Shown in pieces: positions 35,247 through 45,162 of a stretch of DNA of 64,000 nt. Made by a program: the position numbers and the translations under genes. Each line of letters starts with the position of its first letter. Position 1 is the stretch's first letter. Source of the DNA: Limibacter armeniacum (lineage in GTDB: Bacteria; Bacteroidota; Bacteroidia; Cytophagales; Flammeovirgaceae); assembly GCF_036880985.1 (NCBI RefSeq), contig NZ_JBAJNO010000002.1, positions 186,001-250,000 of the forward strand, read 5' to 3'. Below the pieces are notes generated by a model. It was given only the letters and a program-made list of their open reading frames with translations. It was not told the DNA's origin and ran no database searches.

Positions 35247-37922
35247 ATGAAAAACTTAAGACTACTCCTTATATATATAGTATGCATGGCAGCCCTTTCT
35301 CATCTGGCTATAGCACAAGCTACTTGTGAGATCCAAAAGATCAATGACCTGACGGTAACGGAAGTAACCTGTGCAGGCGTAACAATTGCTTGGTCAGATG
35401 ACCCTTGCGCCATTAAATACTTGGTCAGAAGAAAAATCAAAGGTCAAGCAACTTTTACCAACCTCACTTTTGTAGACGAAGATGTGAATACCTATACAGA
35501 TGATACCGTTGAACCGGGCATCACTTATATCTATATGGTACGTCCAGATGACGGCAGCAGAAAAGAGAACTCCAACTTTCCTGAGGTAACAATCCCCGAC
35601 TGTCCAGATTGTGAAGGCGTATCTGATTTACTGACTCTCGATTCCCAAGCGATAGATTGCCAAAGAGTGACCCTTTCATGGGATATTGATCTTTGCGCAG
35701 AAGGCTACAAAGTGTTCAGAAAGACGGAAACTGATCTTGACTTTTCACTGATTGGCACTATCAATTCTGGTGACATTACCAGCTATTCAGACAGAGGTTT
35801 GAAGTACAGCAGCTACCAGTATCAGGTCAAACCATACAACTCGCTGAGTGAAGCAACCTCTCCTGTAGTCACTGTCAACTTACCAGAGTGTCCTGAAGGT
35901 ACTGGCCCTTGGCCGGGCACTATTCCAAGGTCTGAATTCTATCAGGTAACCATCACACAAGCAGACGGAACAGTTGAAGAAATATTTACCCATGTTTCAA
36001 AGCCAAACCTCACCATCGGACCTCCTGACTTTTCACATGGCGTAACGGGCATTTTGCACAACCGTTCCCTTTCTTTTGCTTCTTTCTCCATGGATCAGCC
36101 AGTAACTGTAGAAGTCACCAAACTTTACGGTGAGGCATCTGAACGGGTTGAACTTTCCCCTAAGGCATACGGTGTCAACCCGCATTACTTTGACGGGAAC
36201 ACGGTACGCTTTGAACTGGACAAACCAAAATATATTAGTGTCCACTTTGTAGGAGATGATAATCAGGATCCTGATGGTTCAGGTGGTTTCGATATCCTAA
36301 ACGGAATGATGATTTTTGCAGACAAACCAGAGGACAGTGCACCCGATCCTACAGCTTCAAATGTAGTGGTGTTTGAGGATGGTGTAGACATAACCGATGC
36401 AGATATTGTCTACTTTCCAGCAGGTGATCATTGGCTAGAAAATACCTTCCCATTAGGAAGAATTTATGTATCAAGACCTAATCAAAAGTTCTATCTAGAG
36501 GAAGGTGCTTATGTAAGAGGATCGATTGATGGCGAAGGAAAAGATGGCTTATGGTTGTATGGAAGAGGTATCATAACTGGTAATGACTTCCCTTGGCACC
36601 ACATCCGTGAGAATGGTAAAAAAGTAGCCTATATCCAATGGATGGGGGTAGACGATGCCCATATTGAAGGAGTAACTATCACTAATCCATTCCATCATAC
36701 CATTCCTACTTCCAAACGTACTTTTATCAAACATCTAAAAATCATAGGATGGGCTTCCAATATGGACGGCATCCGTCCTGGAGGAGATTCTTTTGTAGAT
36801 AGTATTTTTATCAAAACCAGTGATGACTACGATTATGCACGTGACCCACATACTGTACAGAACAGTGTATTTTGGCCTATGCGTAACGGCGCTACTGGTC
36901 AGCTAGGTTGGAACAATTTGGGACAGGGAAAAGCCGTTTACCGCAACTGTTTCTGGATCAATTCGGAATGGAATGGTTTCAACCGAAACAGGGGTGTGAT
37001 TGGTTCTGTATTGAATCAAGGTGCCAATCTGATGTATGATACTTTGGAGAATATTGTTTGTGAAAACTACACGAGTATTCTAGCCAATATCACAATGGAG
37101 TTTGAAAGCAATGCACCTTGGGATCCTTCAAATCCGGGAGAGATCAGCCACTTTCTTTTCAAGAATGTGAAAATGGAACAACCATTTTTGGCTGCAAACG
37201 GAAAACGTATCATGCAACCTATCAGAGGGTTTGAGAAAGATGGCGTAAAAGCCACTGTCCATGATATCAGGTTTGTCAACCTGGTGGCGGGTAATACCCT
37301 AGTTACTGAAGAGAATTATACCGACTATTTTGATATCGACCCAAACACCACCTACAATATCACCTTCGAAACAGAAGGCGAGGTATTCGATATTATCTCC
37401 ACTTCGAATACTGGCGGACTGATCACGCCTTCAGGAAGTGTGCCAGTTCCGGAAGGCACCAATCAAACGCTTTCCATTATAGCCGATGAAGGATACCGCA
37501 TCAAGGATGTGATGGTGGATGGATTTTCAAAAGGAAGATTGCAGACGCTGGCATTTGAGAATGTAAATCAAAACCATCAGGTAGAGGTAATATTTGAGGA
37601 AGGGGAAGACTTCTTTAACATGATACTGCCTACGCTTGACCTGCGGGACGGACATAATACTTTCGGTTTCAAAAATGAGAAAAGTGGAAATGTGAAAGTA
37701 TATCCTAACCCTGCCGTTGATCACGTCAATGTAGACTTCAGTGAGTTGGAAGAAGTTTCAGAAGTACAAGTTGTTGACTGGGACGGCAACATTGTGATGA
37801 TCAAAAAAGCCCCACAAGGTAATGGTAATCTGATGCTGCCACTTCAGCAACTGGTATCTGGTACTTATTTGATCAGGGTGTTTGCCAAAGATGGCGTACA
37901 TATATTTAGGTTATTACTTTAA
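35247..37922 (+). CDS. T9SS-exported beta-helix glycanase (GH28/GH49-like) with two FN3 modules
   Basis: 891 residues. Signal peptide, two fibronectin-III-like modules (about 25-112 and 117-212), then a sandwich plus right-handed beta-helix (about 225-690). N505-M-D507 (NMDGIRPGG) and Asp526-Asp527 (KTSDDYDYA) are the acid pattern of GH28/GH49-type enzymes, and NGATGQLGW follows as in GH49. A repeat module lies at about 710-785, and a type A T9SS sorting domain ends the protein (KVYPNPAVDHVNV, GTYLIRVF). It is the only T9SS-exported enzyme of the locus and so the best candidate for first extracellular attack on the backbone. The family call is from motifs only; a lyase of similar fold is less likely. 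Confidence 0.65.
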   Translation: MKNLRLLLIYIVCMAALSHLAIAQATCEIQKINDLTVTEVTCAGVTIAWSDDPCAIKYLVRRKIKGQATFTNLTFVDEDVNTYTDDTVEPGITYIYMVRPDDGSRKENSNFPEVTIPDCPDCEGVSDLLTLDSQAIDCQRVTLSWDIDLCAEGYKVFRKTETDLDFSLIGTINSGDITSYSDRGLKYSSYQYQVKPYNSLSEATSPVVTVNLPECPEGTGPWPGTIPRSEFYQVTITQADGTVEEIFTHVSKPNLTIGPPDFSHGVTGILHNRSLSFASFSMDQPVTVEVTKLYGEASERVELSPKAYGVNPHYFDGNTVRFELDKPKYISVHFVGDDNQDPDGSGGFDILNGMMIFADKPEDSAPDPTASNVVVFEDGVDITDADIVYFPAGDHWLENTFPLGRIYVSRPNQKFYLEEGAYVRGSIDGEGKDGLWLYGRGIITGNDFPWHHIRENGKKVAYIQWMGVDDAHIEGVTITNPFHHTIPTSKRTFIKHLKIIGWASNMDGIRPGGDSFVDSIFIKTSDDYDYARDPHTVQNSVFWPMRNGATGQLGWNNLGQGKAVYRNCFWINSEWNGFNRNRGVIGSVLNQGANLMYDTLENIVCENYTSILANITMEFESNAPWDPSNPGEISHFLFKNVKMEQPFLAANGKRIMQPIRGFEKDGVKATVHDIRFVNLVAGNTLVTEENYTDYFDIDPNTTYNITFETEGEVFDIISTSNTGGLITPSGSVPVPEGTNQTLSIIADEGYRIKDVMVDGFSKGRLQTLAFENVNQNHQVEVIFEEGEDFFNMILPTLDLRDGHNTFGFKNEKSGNVKVYPNPAVDHVNVDFSELEEVSEVQVVDWDGNIVMIKKAPQGNGNLMLPLQQLVSGTYLIRVFAKDGVHIFRLLL

Positions 37923-37955
37923 TAAAAAGTGTAAGCATCATTCAAATAAGGAAAG

Positions 37956-39578
37956 ATGAAAAAAATACTGATGGTTTTGCTGGGACTTTTCATGCCTATG
38001 ATTCTTTGGGCTCAGCAACCTCCCCAGACTTTCAGGAACCCCATCATTTCGGGGTTCCATCCTGATCCCAGCATCTGCCGAGTTGGTGAGGACTATTATC
38101 TGGCTAATTCTTCATTTGAGTGGTTTCCGGGTGTACCGATCTACCACAGCAAGGACCTTGTCAACTGGGAAGTGATCGGCTACGCCCTTCACCGCAAGGA
38201 ACAATTGCCTGAACTCATTGACACAAAAACATCTAGGGGAATCTATGCCCCTACCCTACGCTATCACGGAGGGCTGTTCTATATGATTACCACCTGCGTC
38301 AGCTGCGGAGGTAACTTTTATGTGACGGCAGAAAATCCTGCCGGACCTTGGAGCGATCCTGTTTGGTTGGAAGATGCCAAAGGTATTGATCCTTCCCTGT
38401 TTTGGGATGAGGATGGAAGGTGCTGGTACACCGGTGCCGGAAGGGTCAAGCAACTGGCAGAACCTTGGAAAAACCAAAACGGTGTCTGGTTACAGGAGCT
38501 GGACCTGAAACAGGGAAAACTGGTCGGAGAAAAATACCAACTCACACATGGGCATGGCGCAACAGCACAATATACCGAAGGACCGCACCTCTACAAGATC
38601 AACGGACGCTATATGCTGATGGTGGCAGAAGGGGGCACTGGTTTCAACCATGCCATCACCGTTTTTGAAAGTGACCATATCACAGGACCTTATACGCCAT
38701 CACAAGTCAATCCGGTACTGACGCACAGGCATTTGGGCAAGGACTATCCGATCAACACGATCGGGCATGGCGATCTCGTGCAGACACAGCATGGTGATTG
38801 GTGGGCTGTAATGTTGGGCAAGCGTCAAGTCAATGGCAGTTATCTATTGGCAAGGGAAACCTTCCTGACACCAGTTTCCTTTGAAAACAGATGGCCGGTA
38901 TTCAATCCCGGAACAGGTAAAGTACTCGAATTAGACAAACGTCCTGACCTGCCTTGGTCTCCAATTGAAAGAGCTTCTGAAAAAGATGAGTTTGAGACAA
39001 GCCAACTCCGATTGGAGTACAACTTTCTGCGTACTCCTCAATCAGATTGGTACAGTATCAGAAACGGAAAACTCGCTATAAAGCTCCGATCTGAGCAGTG
39101 TACGGATGAACAGGCAAACCCATCCATGATTGTTCGCCGGATTGAGGATCACCATTTTACCGCTTCCACTGCCCTTGAATTTAAAACCAAAAATGAAAAT
39201 GAAGTGGCTGGCTTGGTGGCTTTCCGGAATGCAGAATGCCATTACAGCCTGACACTCAACGGTAAGATACTCCAATTGACTAAAGTGGAAAAAGGGAAAG
39301 TAGAAACAGTCGCTAAAGTCCCTTATACACATAAGAAAGTGGTATTGCAGGTGTCTTGTGCTGCAGGAATGATGACCTTTTACTATGGTGAATCAGAAGA
39401 AAAAATGACCCCGATTGAAGCTGCTCAAACGGCAAGCACGCTAGCAGATGAAACCTCGGGCGGATTCAATGGACCTTATATCGGTATCTATGCAAGCAGT
39501 CAGGGTAAGCCATCCAATAATACGGCTTACTTCGATTGGTTTGAATACAGAAAATTTGAAAATGAAATTGAAAACTAA
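37956..39578 (+). CDS. GH43 beta-xylosidase/alpha-arabinofuranosidase
   Basis: 540 residues, with signal peptide MKKILMVLLGLFMPMILWA. The five-bladed propeller (about 24-320) has Asp37 (GFHPDPSIC), Asp145 (AKGIDPSLFW) and Glu208 (YTEGPHLYK) as base, pKa modulator and acid. A GH43-type C-terminal sandwich spans about 345-535 (DEFETSQLRL, FLRTPQSDWY). The enzyme at 52328-54013 has the same architecture and near-identical motifs, so they are paralogues. It starts 33 bases after the beta-helix enzyme and probably shares its HTCS-linked transcript. Confidence 0.93.
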   Translation: MKKILMVLLGLFMPMILWAQQPPQTFRNPIISGFHPDPSICRVGEDYYLANSSFEWFPGVPIYHSKDLVNWEVIGYALHRKEQLPELIDTKTSRGIYAPTLRYHGGLFYMITTCVSCGGNFYVTAENPAGPWSDPVWLEDAKGIDPSLFWDEDGRCWYTGAGRVKQLAEPWKNQNGVWLQELDLKQGKLVGEKYQLTHGHGATAQYTEGPHLYKINGRYMLMVAEGGTGFNHAITVFESDHITGPYTPSQVNPVLTHRHLGKDYPINTIGHGDLVQTQHGDWWAVMLGKRQVNGSYLLARETFLTPVSFENRWPVFNPGTGKVLELDKRPDLPWSPIERASEKDEFETSQLRLEYNFLRTPQSDWYSIRNGKLAIKLRSEQCTDEQANPSMIVRRIEDHHFTASTALEFKTKNENEVAGLVAFRNAECHYSLTLNGKILQLTKVEKGKVETVAKVPYTHKKVVLQVSCAAGMMTFYYGESEEKMTPIEAAQTASTLADETSGGFNGPYIGIYASSQGKPSNNTAYFDWFEYRKFENEIEN

Positions 39579-39593
39579 ACCTTCACTACTGAT

Positions 39594-41144
39594 ATGAATC
39601 AGATACAGAAAACCATAACCTTGATACTACTGTCCCTGTCCATCTGCACGATCGGCTTCGGACAGGCAGTCGGATCAAAGAAGAAAAATGTCAATACCAA
39701 ACCATACCCGTTGGGCAATCCGGTAGTCAAACACATGTACACCGCAGATGCTTCGCCACATGTAATGCCAGATGGCAAGGTGTGGATGGTCACTTCAGTG
39801 GATTCTGACAACGGAGGCGGTTATGAAACCATGCACTCCTACCATACCTTCTCTTCTTCAGATATGGTCAATTGGACCGACCATGGTGAAGTGTTCCATG
39901 TAGACGATATTATGCCTGAAGAAGTCGAAAATGAAAAATGGGCACTCTGGGCACCGGATATGGTGTACCGCAACGGTCAATATTATCTATATTATCCAGT
40001 TAGAATTCTTCATACTGATACCGTAAGAGCCAACGGAGGACGTGTCACTTCTTCGTATATAGGAGTCGCTGTAAGTGATTCTCCCGATGAAAAGTTCAAG
40101 GTATTGAACCCTAAAATTGAAGGTACCAAAGGCATTGATCCTGCTATTTTTATAGATGATGATGGCACGCCTTATCTCTATTGGGGCAGACATATGGGTG
40201 CTGTACTAAAAGAAAATATGCAGGAATTTGCCACCAAACCTGTGAGTATCGAGTTAGGTACCGACCGCTTTATGGAAGCGCCTTGGATGAACAAGAGAAA
40301 TGGCGAATATCATTTCTCCTACCATACCAAATACGACTGGAAGGTGAAGCTGACCAAAGACAACCACAATGACCCTAACAGAAAAAAATCAGAACTGGCA
40401 TATTCGGTCAGCCAATCCCCACTGGGACCATTTGAATATAAAGGAACCCTCAACCATGAGCTGGGCGTCAATGTCAACAACGGTCCAAGACACCCTGATG
40501 GTGATTTTGTATCATGGAAATTGACACAGTCCAACCATGGTGGCATTGTGGAATACCACGGACAGGAATACCTTTTCTACCATACTTCTGCTCTTTCTTC
40601 ATGGCGTCAGGATGAGTTCAAAGGTGAAGGAACTTGGACACAACGTTCTGTCTGTGTAGACTCTCTCAACTATGACACAAACGGGAATGTCATTCCGGTA
40701 CAACAGACCATCGAATGTGTTGACCCTGTGAAAGTGAACCAACCTTTTGCCATTGCCCTGAATACCAAAGAGGCTGTATTGGAAAAAGGTGTTAAAAGAG
40801 TAGGACAGAAAATTATGGTGAAGGGAGAAAAAGGAATGATTCGTTTCAAGAATGTCAACCTAGGTAGTGGTTATTACTATTTCGGTCTGCAAGTGAAGGG
40901 AACTGAAAATGCCAAGGCTGAAATCAGATTGGACAAACCGGATGGTAAACTAGTTGGCACTGTAGTAATCAACCAGCATGCTTTGGAAGAAAATGATAAG
41001 GTCGAAAACACCTTGAGAGCAGCAGCAGGCAAACATGATATCTACCTTATTTTTACAAATGAGGAAAAAGGAAACATGACCATTTCTGATATGCAATTCT
41101 TTGCAGGAGCTCCTGCGCAGCTGAACAGCAGCAGCATACGTTAG
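39594..41144 (+). CDS. GH43-family glycosidase with CBM6-like C-terminus
   Basis: 516 residues, with signal peptide ending TIGFGQ. The propeller (about 38-345) has Asp52 (TADASPHV), Asp182 (GTKGIDPAIF) and Glu228 (DRFMEAPWM) as the GH43 triad. Residues about 395-510 form a CBM6-like sandwich (KGMIRFKNVNLGSG). The gene is 15 bases after the previous GH43 and is followed by a terminator. Expected activity is arabinofuranosidase, xylosidase or exo-galactosidase; motifs alone do not decide. Confidence 0.88.
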   Translation: MNQIQKTITLILLSLSICTIGFGQAVGSKKKNVNTKPYPLGNPVVKHMYTADASPHVMPDGKVWMVTSVDSDNGGGYETMHSYHTFSSSDMVNWTDHGEVFHVDDIMPEEVENEKWALWAPDMVYRNGQYYLYYPVRILHTDTVRANGGRVTSSYIGVAVSDSPDEKFKVLNPKIEGTKGIDPAIFIDDDGTPYLYWGRHMGAVLKENMQEFATKPVSIELGTDRFMEAPWMNKRNGEYHFSYHTKYDWKVKLTKDNHNDPNRKKSELAYSVSQSPLGPFEYKGTLNHELGVNVNNGPRHPDGDFVSWKLTQSNHGGIVEYHGQEYLFYHTSALSSWRQDEFKGEGTWTQRSVCVDSLNYDTNGNVIPVQQTIECVDPVKVNQPFAIALNTKEAVLEKGVKRVGQKIMVKGEKGMIRFKNVNLGSGYYYFGLQVKGTENAKAEIRLDKPDGKLVGTVVINQHALEENDKVENTLRAAAGKHDIYLIFTNEEKGNMTISDMQFFAGAPAQLNSSSIR

Positions 41145-41172
41145 TTATCCTTTTAATCTTCTTTTTAAATAG

Positions 41173-41207
41173 GTCTTATCACAACAGATGATAAGACTTT
41201 ATTTTTT
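41173..41207 (+). terminator. Intrinsic terminator of the beta-helix/GH43 operon
   Basis: GTCTTATCA (41173-41181) pairs with TGATAAGAC (41189-41197), followed by TTTATTTTTT. Confidence 0.8.
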
Positions 41208-41367
41208 AACCAATTACTAACAAATCACCTGATCATTTACTTTTCACAAATTGAAATAAGCAAAGTACATAAAGTCAAATCAACTGTACAATATGGCACA
41301 GGCAAATGCCCCTATCCTACTAGGTTGTCATGACGATTTTTCTGTATGAACCAAACAACTCTCAGAC

Positions 41368-44169
41368 ATGAAGAAAATAATAGGATGGGTGACCGTACTC
41401 CTATTGCTGACTGGTAATCTGTTGGCACAGGATAGCTTTTTCACCTATACTAACCCTATAAAGAATGGCATTGAAGGTGGCATCCGTGATGCACAGGTAT
41501 TCCGTGACAATGACAAGTGGTATCTTGTTGGAACTTCTTATCCATTTTGGACCAGAGAAGGAAAAAACCCAGGTGTCAAGATTTACTCCTCCGACAACCT
41601 GCTGGACTGGAAATTCGAGAAGCTGCTGATCGACCGCAGCAGGCTGGACCCGACCGTCTGGTACCTTGACCGTTTCTGGGCGCCAGAAATCCATAAGCTG
41701 AAGGGTAAGTATTATCTCCTTTTCAATTGTCAAAATGAATCTACCGAAGGACAGAAACTGGAAGGTCAGCACGGAGGAGTGGCTGTATCTGACGAACTGC
41801 TGGGCGACTACACTGTCGTATCTGAAAAAGCGCCATTTATCAAGGGCAATGACCTGACTTTCTTTGAAGACAAAGACGGAACAGTCTATGCCTTCAACAA
41901 CAGGCAGAAAGGCATCTATGTCACCAAAGTGGATCTTGAGAAGGTACAGACTACCGGAGAATCAACGCTTTGCTTTCCGGTAGGTGATGTGGACAAGAAG
42001 GAATGGGACGGCATTGGCATTGAAGGTGCCTATTGTATCAAGGAAGGAGACACCTACTATTTGTTCTATTCTTCTTGGAGTAGAGGGTACGAGATTGGGT
42101 ATGCCACCGCCAAAAGCCCAATGGGACCTTGGACCAAATATGAGGGCAACCCCATCTACGGAGCGCAAAACCCAAATTCCTGTAAGAAATACGGCTATCC
42201 ATACGAAGGAGACGACAGTTGTCCATGGAGGGCAGTTGGTCACAACGAGGTTTTCCAAGGACCGGATGGCAGGCCATGGATCTCGTGTCATGGCATCCTG
42301 AAAAGCGACCCAACCCCTTACCTGATGCTGGAACCAATTATTTTTGAGAACGGCGTCATCAAAATCAACGGTCCAACCAATACGCCGCAACGCTTTCCAC
42401 TCCTTGAAAAACAGTACGGGCTACAACCAAAAGTGAAAGGAGAGCTGAAACAGTGGCACAAGACCACGCTTACCTTTACCGGACCTGTGGCGGATGAGTC
42501 GGATAACTTTAATCCCTTTACCCACTACCGGTTGGATGTAACCTTCACCAATGGCGAAAAGTCCCTGAGAGTCCCTGGTTACTTTGCCGCTGATGGCAAT
42601 GCAGCCAATACCTCATCTACCAAAGGCGATCAGTGGCGTGTCCATTTCTCGGCACCGGAAACAGGCGAATGGCAGTATAGCATTTCCTTCAGGAAAGGTG
42701 AAAATGTAGCGGTAAGCGACGATCCTAAAGCAGGTATCTCCGCAGGCTATATGGATGGATTCAAAGGCACCTTGTCAATTGCTGACTCAGACAAACCGGC
42801 TGATGACCTGAGAAGCAAGGGACGACTCCAGTATACAGGCAGTCGTTACCTGCAACACGCAGGCAACGGGCAGTATTTTGTAAAAGCGGGTACTGATGCC
42901 CCTGAAAACCTGCTAGCATATGCCGATTTCGACGGTACCTTCCACCATGACGGACACAAGGACCACTTTGTCAAGACCTGGGAAAGTCACCTGAAAGACT
43001 GGAAGGAAGGAGATCCAAGCTGGCAAAACGGCAAAGGCAAGGCACTGATCGGTGCGGTCAATTACCTATCAGCACAGGGCATGAATGCCTTCTCCTTTCT
43101 GACGATGAATATTCTGGGAGATGACCAGAACGTATTTCCTTATACCGATTATGACGAAAGGCTCCGCTTCGATGTCTCCAAACTGGACCAATGGGAAATC
43201 ATCTTTGAACACGGTGAAAAACAGGGCATGTTTCTGCACTTCAAGACGACAGAAACAGAAAATCAGGGTCTGCTGGACAATGGTGATACAGGCTTAGAAC
43301 GTAAATTGTATTACCGTGAACTGATTGCCCGCTATGCGCACCATCTGGCGCTCAACTGGAATCTCGGGGAAGAGAACGGCAAATGGCAAAAGAAACACAA
43401 GACGCCTCCACAGACCACTGCCCAACGGCAGGAGATGGCGCGCTATTTTGCAGAGCATGACCCTTACCATAACCATATCGTGATCCACAACGGACAATCA
43501 TTTGACGACCTATTGGGCGAAGAAACCCTGATTACAGGTGTTTCTCTGCAAACCAACAAGCAAGATTTCAGCATGGTACATGGCGAAACGTTGCGATGGC
43601 TCAATGAGTCAAAAAAAGCAGGCAAGCAATGGGTAGTCGCCTGTGACGAACCGGGGGATGCCAAACATTCCCTGACACCGGATGCGGATGATCCCGAACA
43701 TAACAATGCCCGCAGCAATGCGCTTTGGGGTAACCTGATGGCTGGTGGCACTGGCGTGGAATGGTACTTTGGCTATAGTCATGACCATTCTGACCTGACC
43801 TGTCAGGACTGGCGCAGCCGCCATAACATGTGGCAGCAAAGCCGCTATGCACTGAACTTCTTCCGGAAGATTCCATTCTGGGAGATGGACGCCAATGACG
43901 AGCTGATTGGTGATGAAAATACTTATTGCTTAATGAAAGAAGGAGAAGTATATGTATGCTATCAGAAAACTGGAAAGATGCTGAGCCTTCAGTTACCCAA
44001 AGGTAAATACTACGCTCGTTGGTACAATCCGAAAACAGGTACTTTTGTCGGAGAAACTGAAAAGGTGAAAGGAGGACGAAATATTACCATTTCTCCGCCA
44101 GATACAAATCAGGACTGGGCATTGCTACTAGAAAACAGCAAAGTGAAAAACAATCTTTCTGAACTTTAA
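41368..44169 (+). CDS. GH43 fused to DUF5060 and a TIM-barrel glycosidase domain
   Basis: 933 residues, with signal peptide MKKIIGWVTVLLLLTGNLLA. The N-terminal GH43-like propeller (about 25-335) has Asp41 (GGIRDAQVF), Asp162 (GNDLTFFED) and Glu219 (GIEGAYCIK). A DUF5060 sandwich (about 345-440, KWHK-like QWHKTTLTFTGP) leads into a TIM barrel (about 480-850) with acid candidates in WNLGEENG (near 666) and ACDEPGDA (near 757). A collagen-binding-like sandwich ends the protein (ARWYNPKTGTF). Two catalytic domains in one chain suggest that a side chain and its backbone linkage are cut together. Own promoter region of 160 bases or more, and a terminator follows. Confidence 0.82.
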   Translation: MKKIIGWVTVLLLLTGNLLAQDSFFTYTNPIKNGIEGGIRDAQVFRDNDKWYLVGTSYPFWTREGKNPGVKIYSSDNLLDWKFEKLLIDRSRLDPTVWYLDRFWAPEIHKLKGKYYLLFNCQNESTEGQKLEGQHGGVAVSDELLGDYTVVSEKAPFIKGNDLTFFEDKDGTVYAFNNRQKGIYVTKVDLEKVQTTGESTLCFPVGDVDKKEWDGIGIEGAYCIKEGDTYYLFYSSWSRGYEIGYATAKSPMGPWTKYEGNPIYGAQNPNSCKKYGYPYEGDDSCPWRAVGHNEVFQGPDGRPWISCHGILKSDPTPYLMLEPIIFENGVIKINGPTNTPQRFPLLEKQYGLQPKVKGELKQWHKTTLTFTGPVADESDNFNPFTHYRLDVTFTNGEKSLRVPGYFAADGNAANTSSTKGDQWRVHFSAPETGEWQYSISFRKGENVAVSDDPKAGISAGYMDGFKGTLSIADSDKPADDLRSKGRLQYTGSRYLQHAGNGQYFVKAGTDAPENLLAYADFDGTFHHDGHKDHFVKTWESHLKDWKEGDPSWQNGKGKALIGAVNYLSAQGMNAFSFLTMNILGDDQNVFPYTDYDERLRFDVSKLDQWEIIFEHGEKQGMFLHFKTTETENQGLLDNGDTGLERKLYYRELIARYAHHLALNWNLGEENGKWQKKHKTPPQTTAQRQEMARYFAEHDPYHNHIVIHNGQSFDDLLGEETLITGVSLQTNKQDFSMVHGETLRWLNESKKAGKQWVVACDEPGDAKHSLTPDADDPEHNNARSNALWGNLMAGGTGVEWYFGYSHDHSDLTCQDWRSRHNMWQQSRYALNFFRKIPFWEMDANDELIGDENTYCLMKEGEVYVCYQKTGKMLSLQLPKGKYYARWYNPKTGTFVGETEKVKGGRNITISPPDTNQDWALLLENSKVKNNLSEL

Positions 44170-44177
44170 AAATACAA

Positions 44178-44209
44178 GCCTCTCAAGGGATTTCTTGAGA
44201 GGCTTTTTT
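44178..44209 (+). terminator. Intrinsic terminator after the fusion enzyme
   Basis: GCCTCTCAAG (44178-44187) pairs perfectly with CTTGAGAGGC (44194-44203), followed by TTTTTT. Confidence 0.9.
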
Positions 44210-44218
44210 GTATGAAAA

Positions 44219-45016
44219 TCAACTGATCAAATAATCCTGATATGATGCTCGACTAGGATAAACTATGATATATTTCCCATCATCCAACCCTTGCTTCAGT
44301 AGCCCTTTGAAAAACGTTCTTTCTTCAATTAAACCTTCAGGGCACTCCCAATCTTCAAGATTATCTATCAGAATCTTTATTCCTTTTGGATTTATTACGT
44401 ACCACATCCATACTTTATCATCTTTTACTTCAAACTCCATTTTATCAAAGTATAGATCGATAGACTCAAATATGTCATTCCGTTCGTATGGTACTTCTAC
44501 TAAAGAATTATAAAGCTCTTTATCAAGCCAACCACTTTCCATAAAGCTTATGGACAAGTATGGATATGGTGTATCATACCACCAATAATTATTATTGGAA
44601 ATAAGGTATTTTGAACGTAAAACAGCCTGTATATACCTGAAAGGTAAATTATTATCACCCTTTTTTATATTCTGCTCTGCACTGTCAAGCACATTATTAA
44701 ACTTACCCTTATCTGTCAAAATAGACTTGTGAAGTGAACTAATATTATGATCTGAATCAAAAGGTTCTAAATAGTCAATATACCCTGTATTACCCTTATC
44801 GCTCAAGAATTTACTTTTTATGGCTTGATGCTCTTTTAAAAGATATTCAAAATCCTTTTCGCCTATTTTATTCAGATAAGTACGACAATCATTTTCAATC
44901 TTATACCTATCAACAATTATCAAATCAAAACCTTCATAAATCTTTTTCTTGTTTGGCATACATGAAATATTTATCAATAAGACAAAGCATACTAAAACTT
45001 TTTCTTTCCACATCAA
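44219..45016 (-). CDS. Lipoprotein, unknown
   Basis: 265 residues. The lipobox LINISC gives Cys19. The mature part is charged and probably periplasmic, with WWYDTPYPYLSISF and KVWMWYVINPKGIKILI as the most distinctive stretches. I recognise no family. It faces the fusion enzyme (convergent) and is divergent from GH27. Its AT-rich base use differs from the PUL genes on either side, which may mark a later insertion. Confidence 0.5.
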   Translation of the reverse strand: MMWKEKVLVCFVLLINISCMPNKKKIYEGFDLIIVDRYKIENDCRTYLNKIGEKDFEYLLKEHQAIKSKFLSDKGNTGYIDYLEPFDSDHNISSLHKSILTDKGKFNNVLDSAEQNIKKGDNNLPFRYIQAVLRSKYLISNNNYWWYDTPYPYLSISFMESGWLDKELYNSLVEVPYERNDIFESIDLYFDKMEFEVKDDKVWMWYVINPKGIKILIDNLEDWECPEGLIEERTFFKGLLKQGLDDGKYIIVYPSRASYQDYLIS

Positions 45017-45162
45017 CTATTCTTTTTTTTTGTTCATTTCGTTTTTCTATCCCTCTGATACTATTCAAACTAAATACAAGATCATTAGAAACAAATAATA
45101 TACAGCCTACGATTGTAAGTTGCTCCCATAACCAATAAATGCAACAACTTAAATCTGCATCT

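Noticed and set aside
42038..42337. Minus-strand frames opposite the GH43 fusion
   Set aside because: Antisense shadows of a well-supported coding region with a full GH43 triad.
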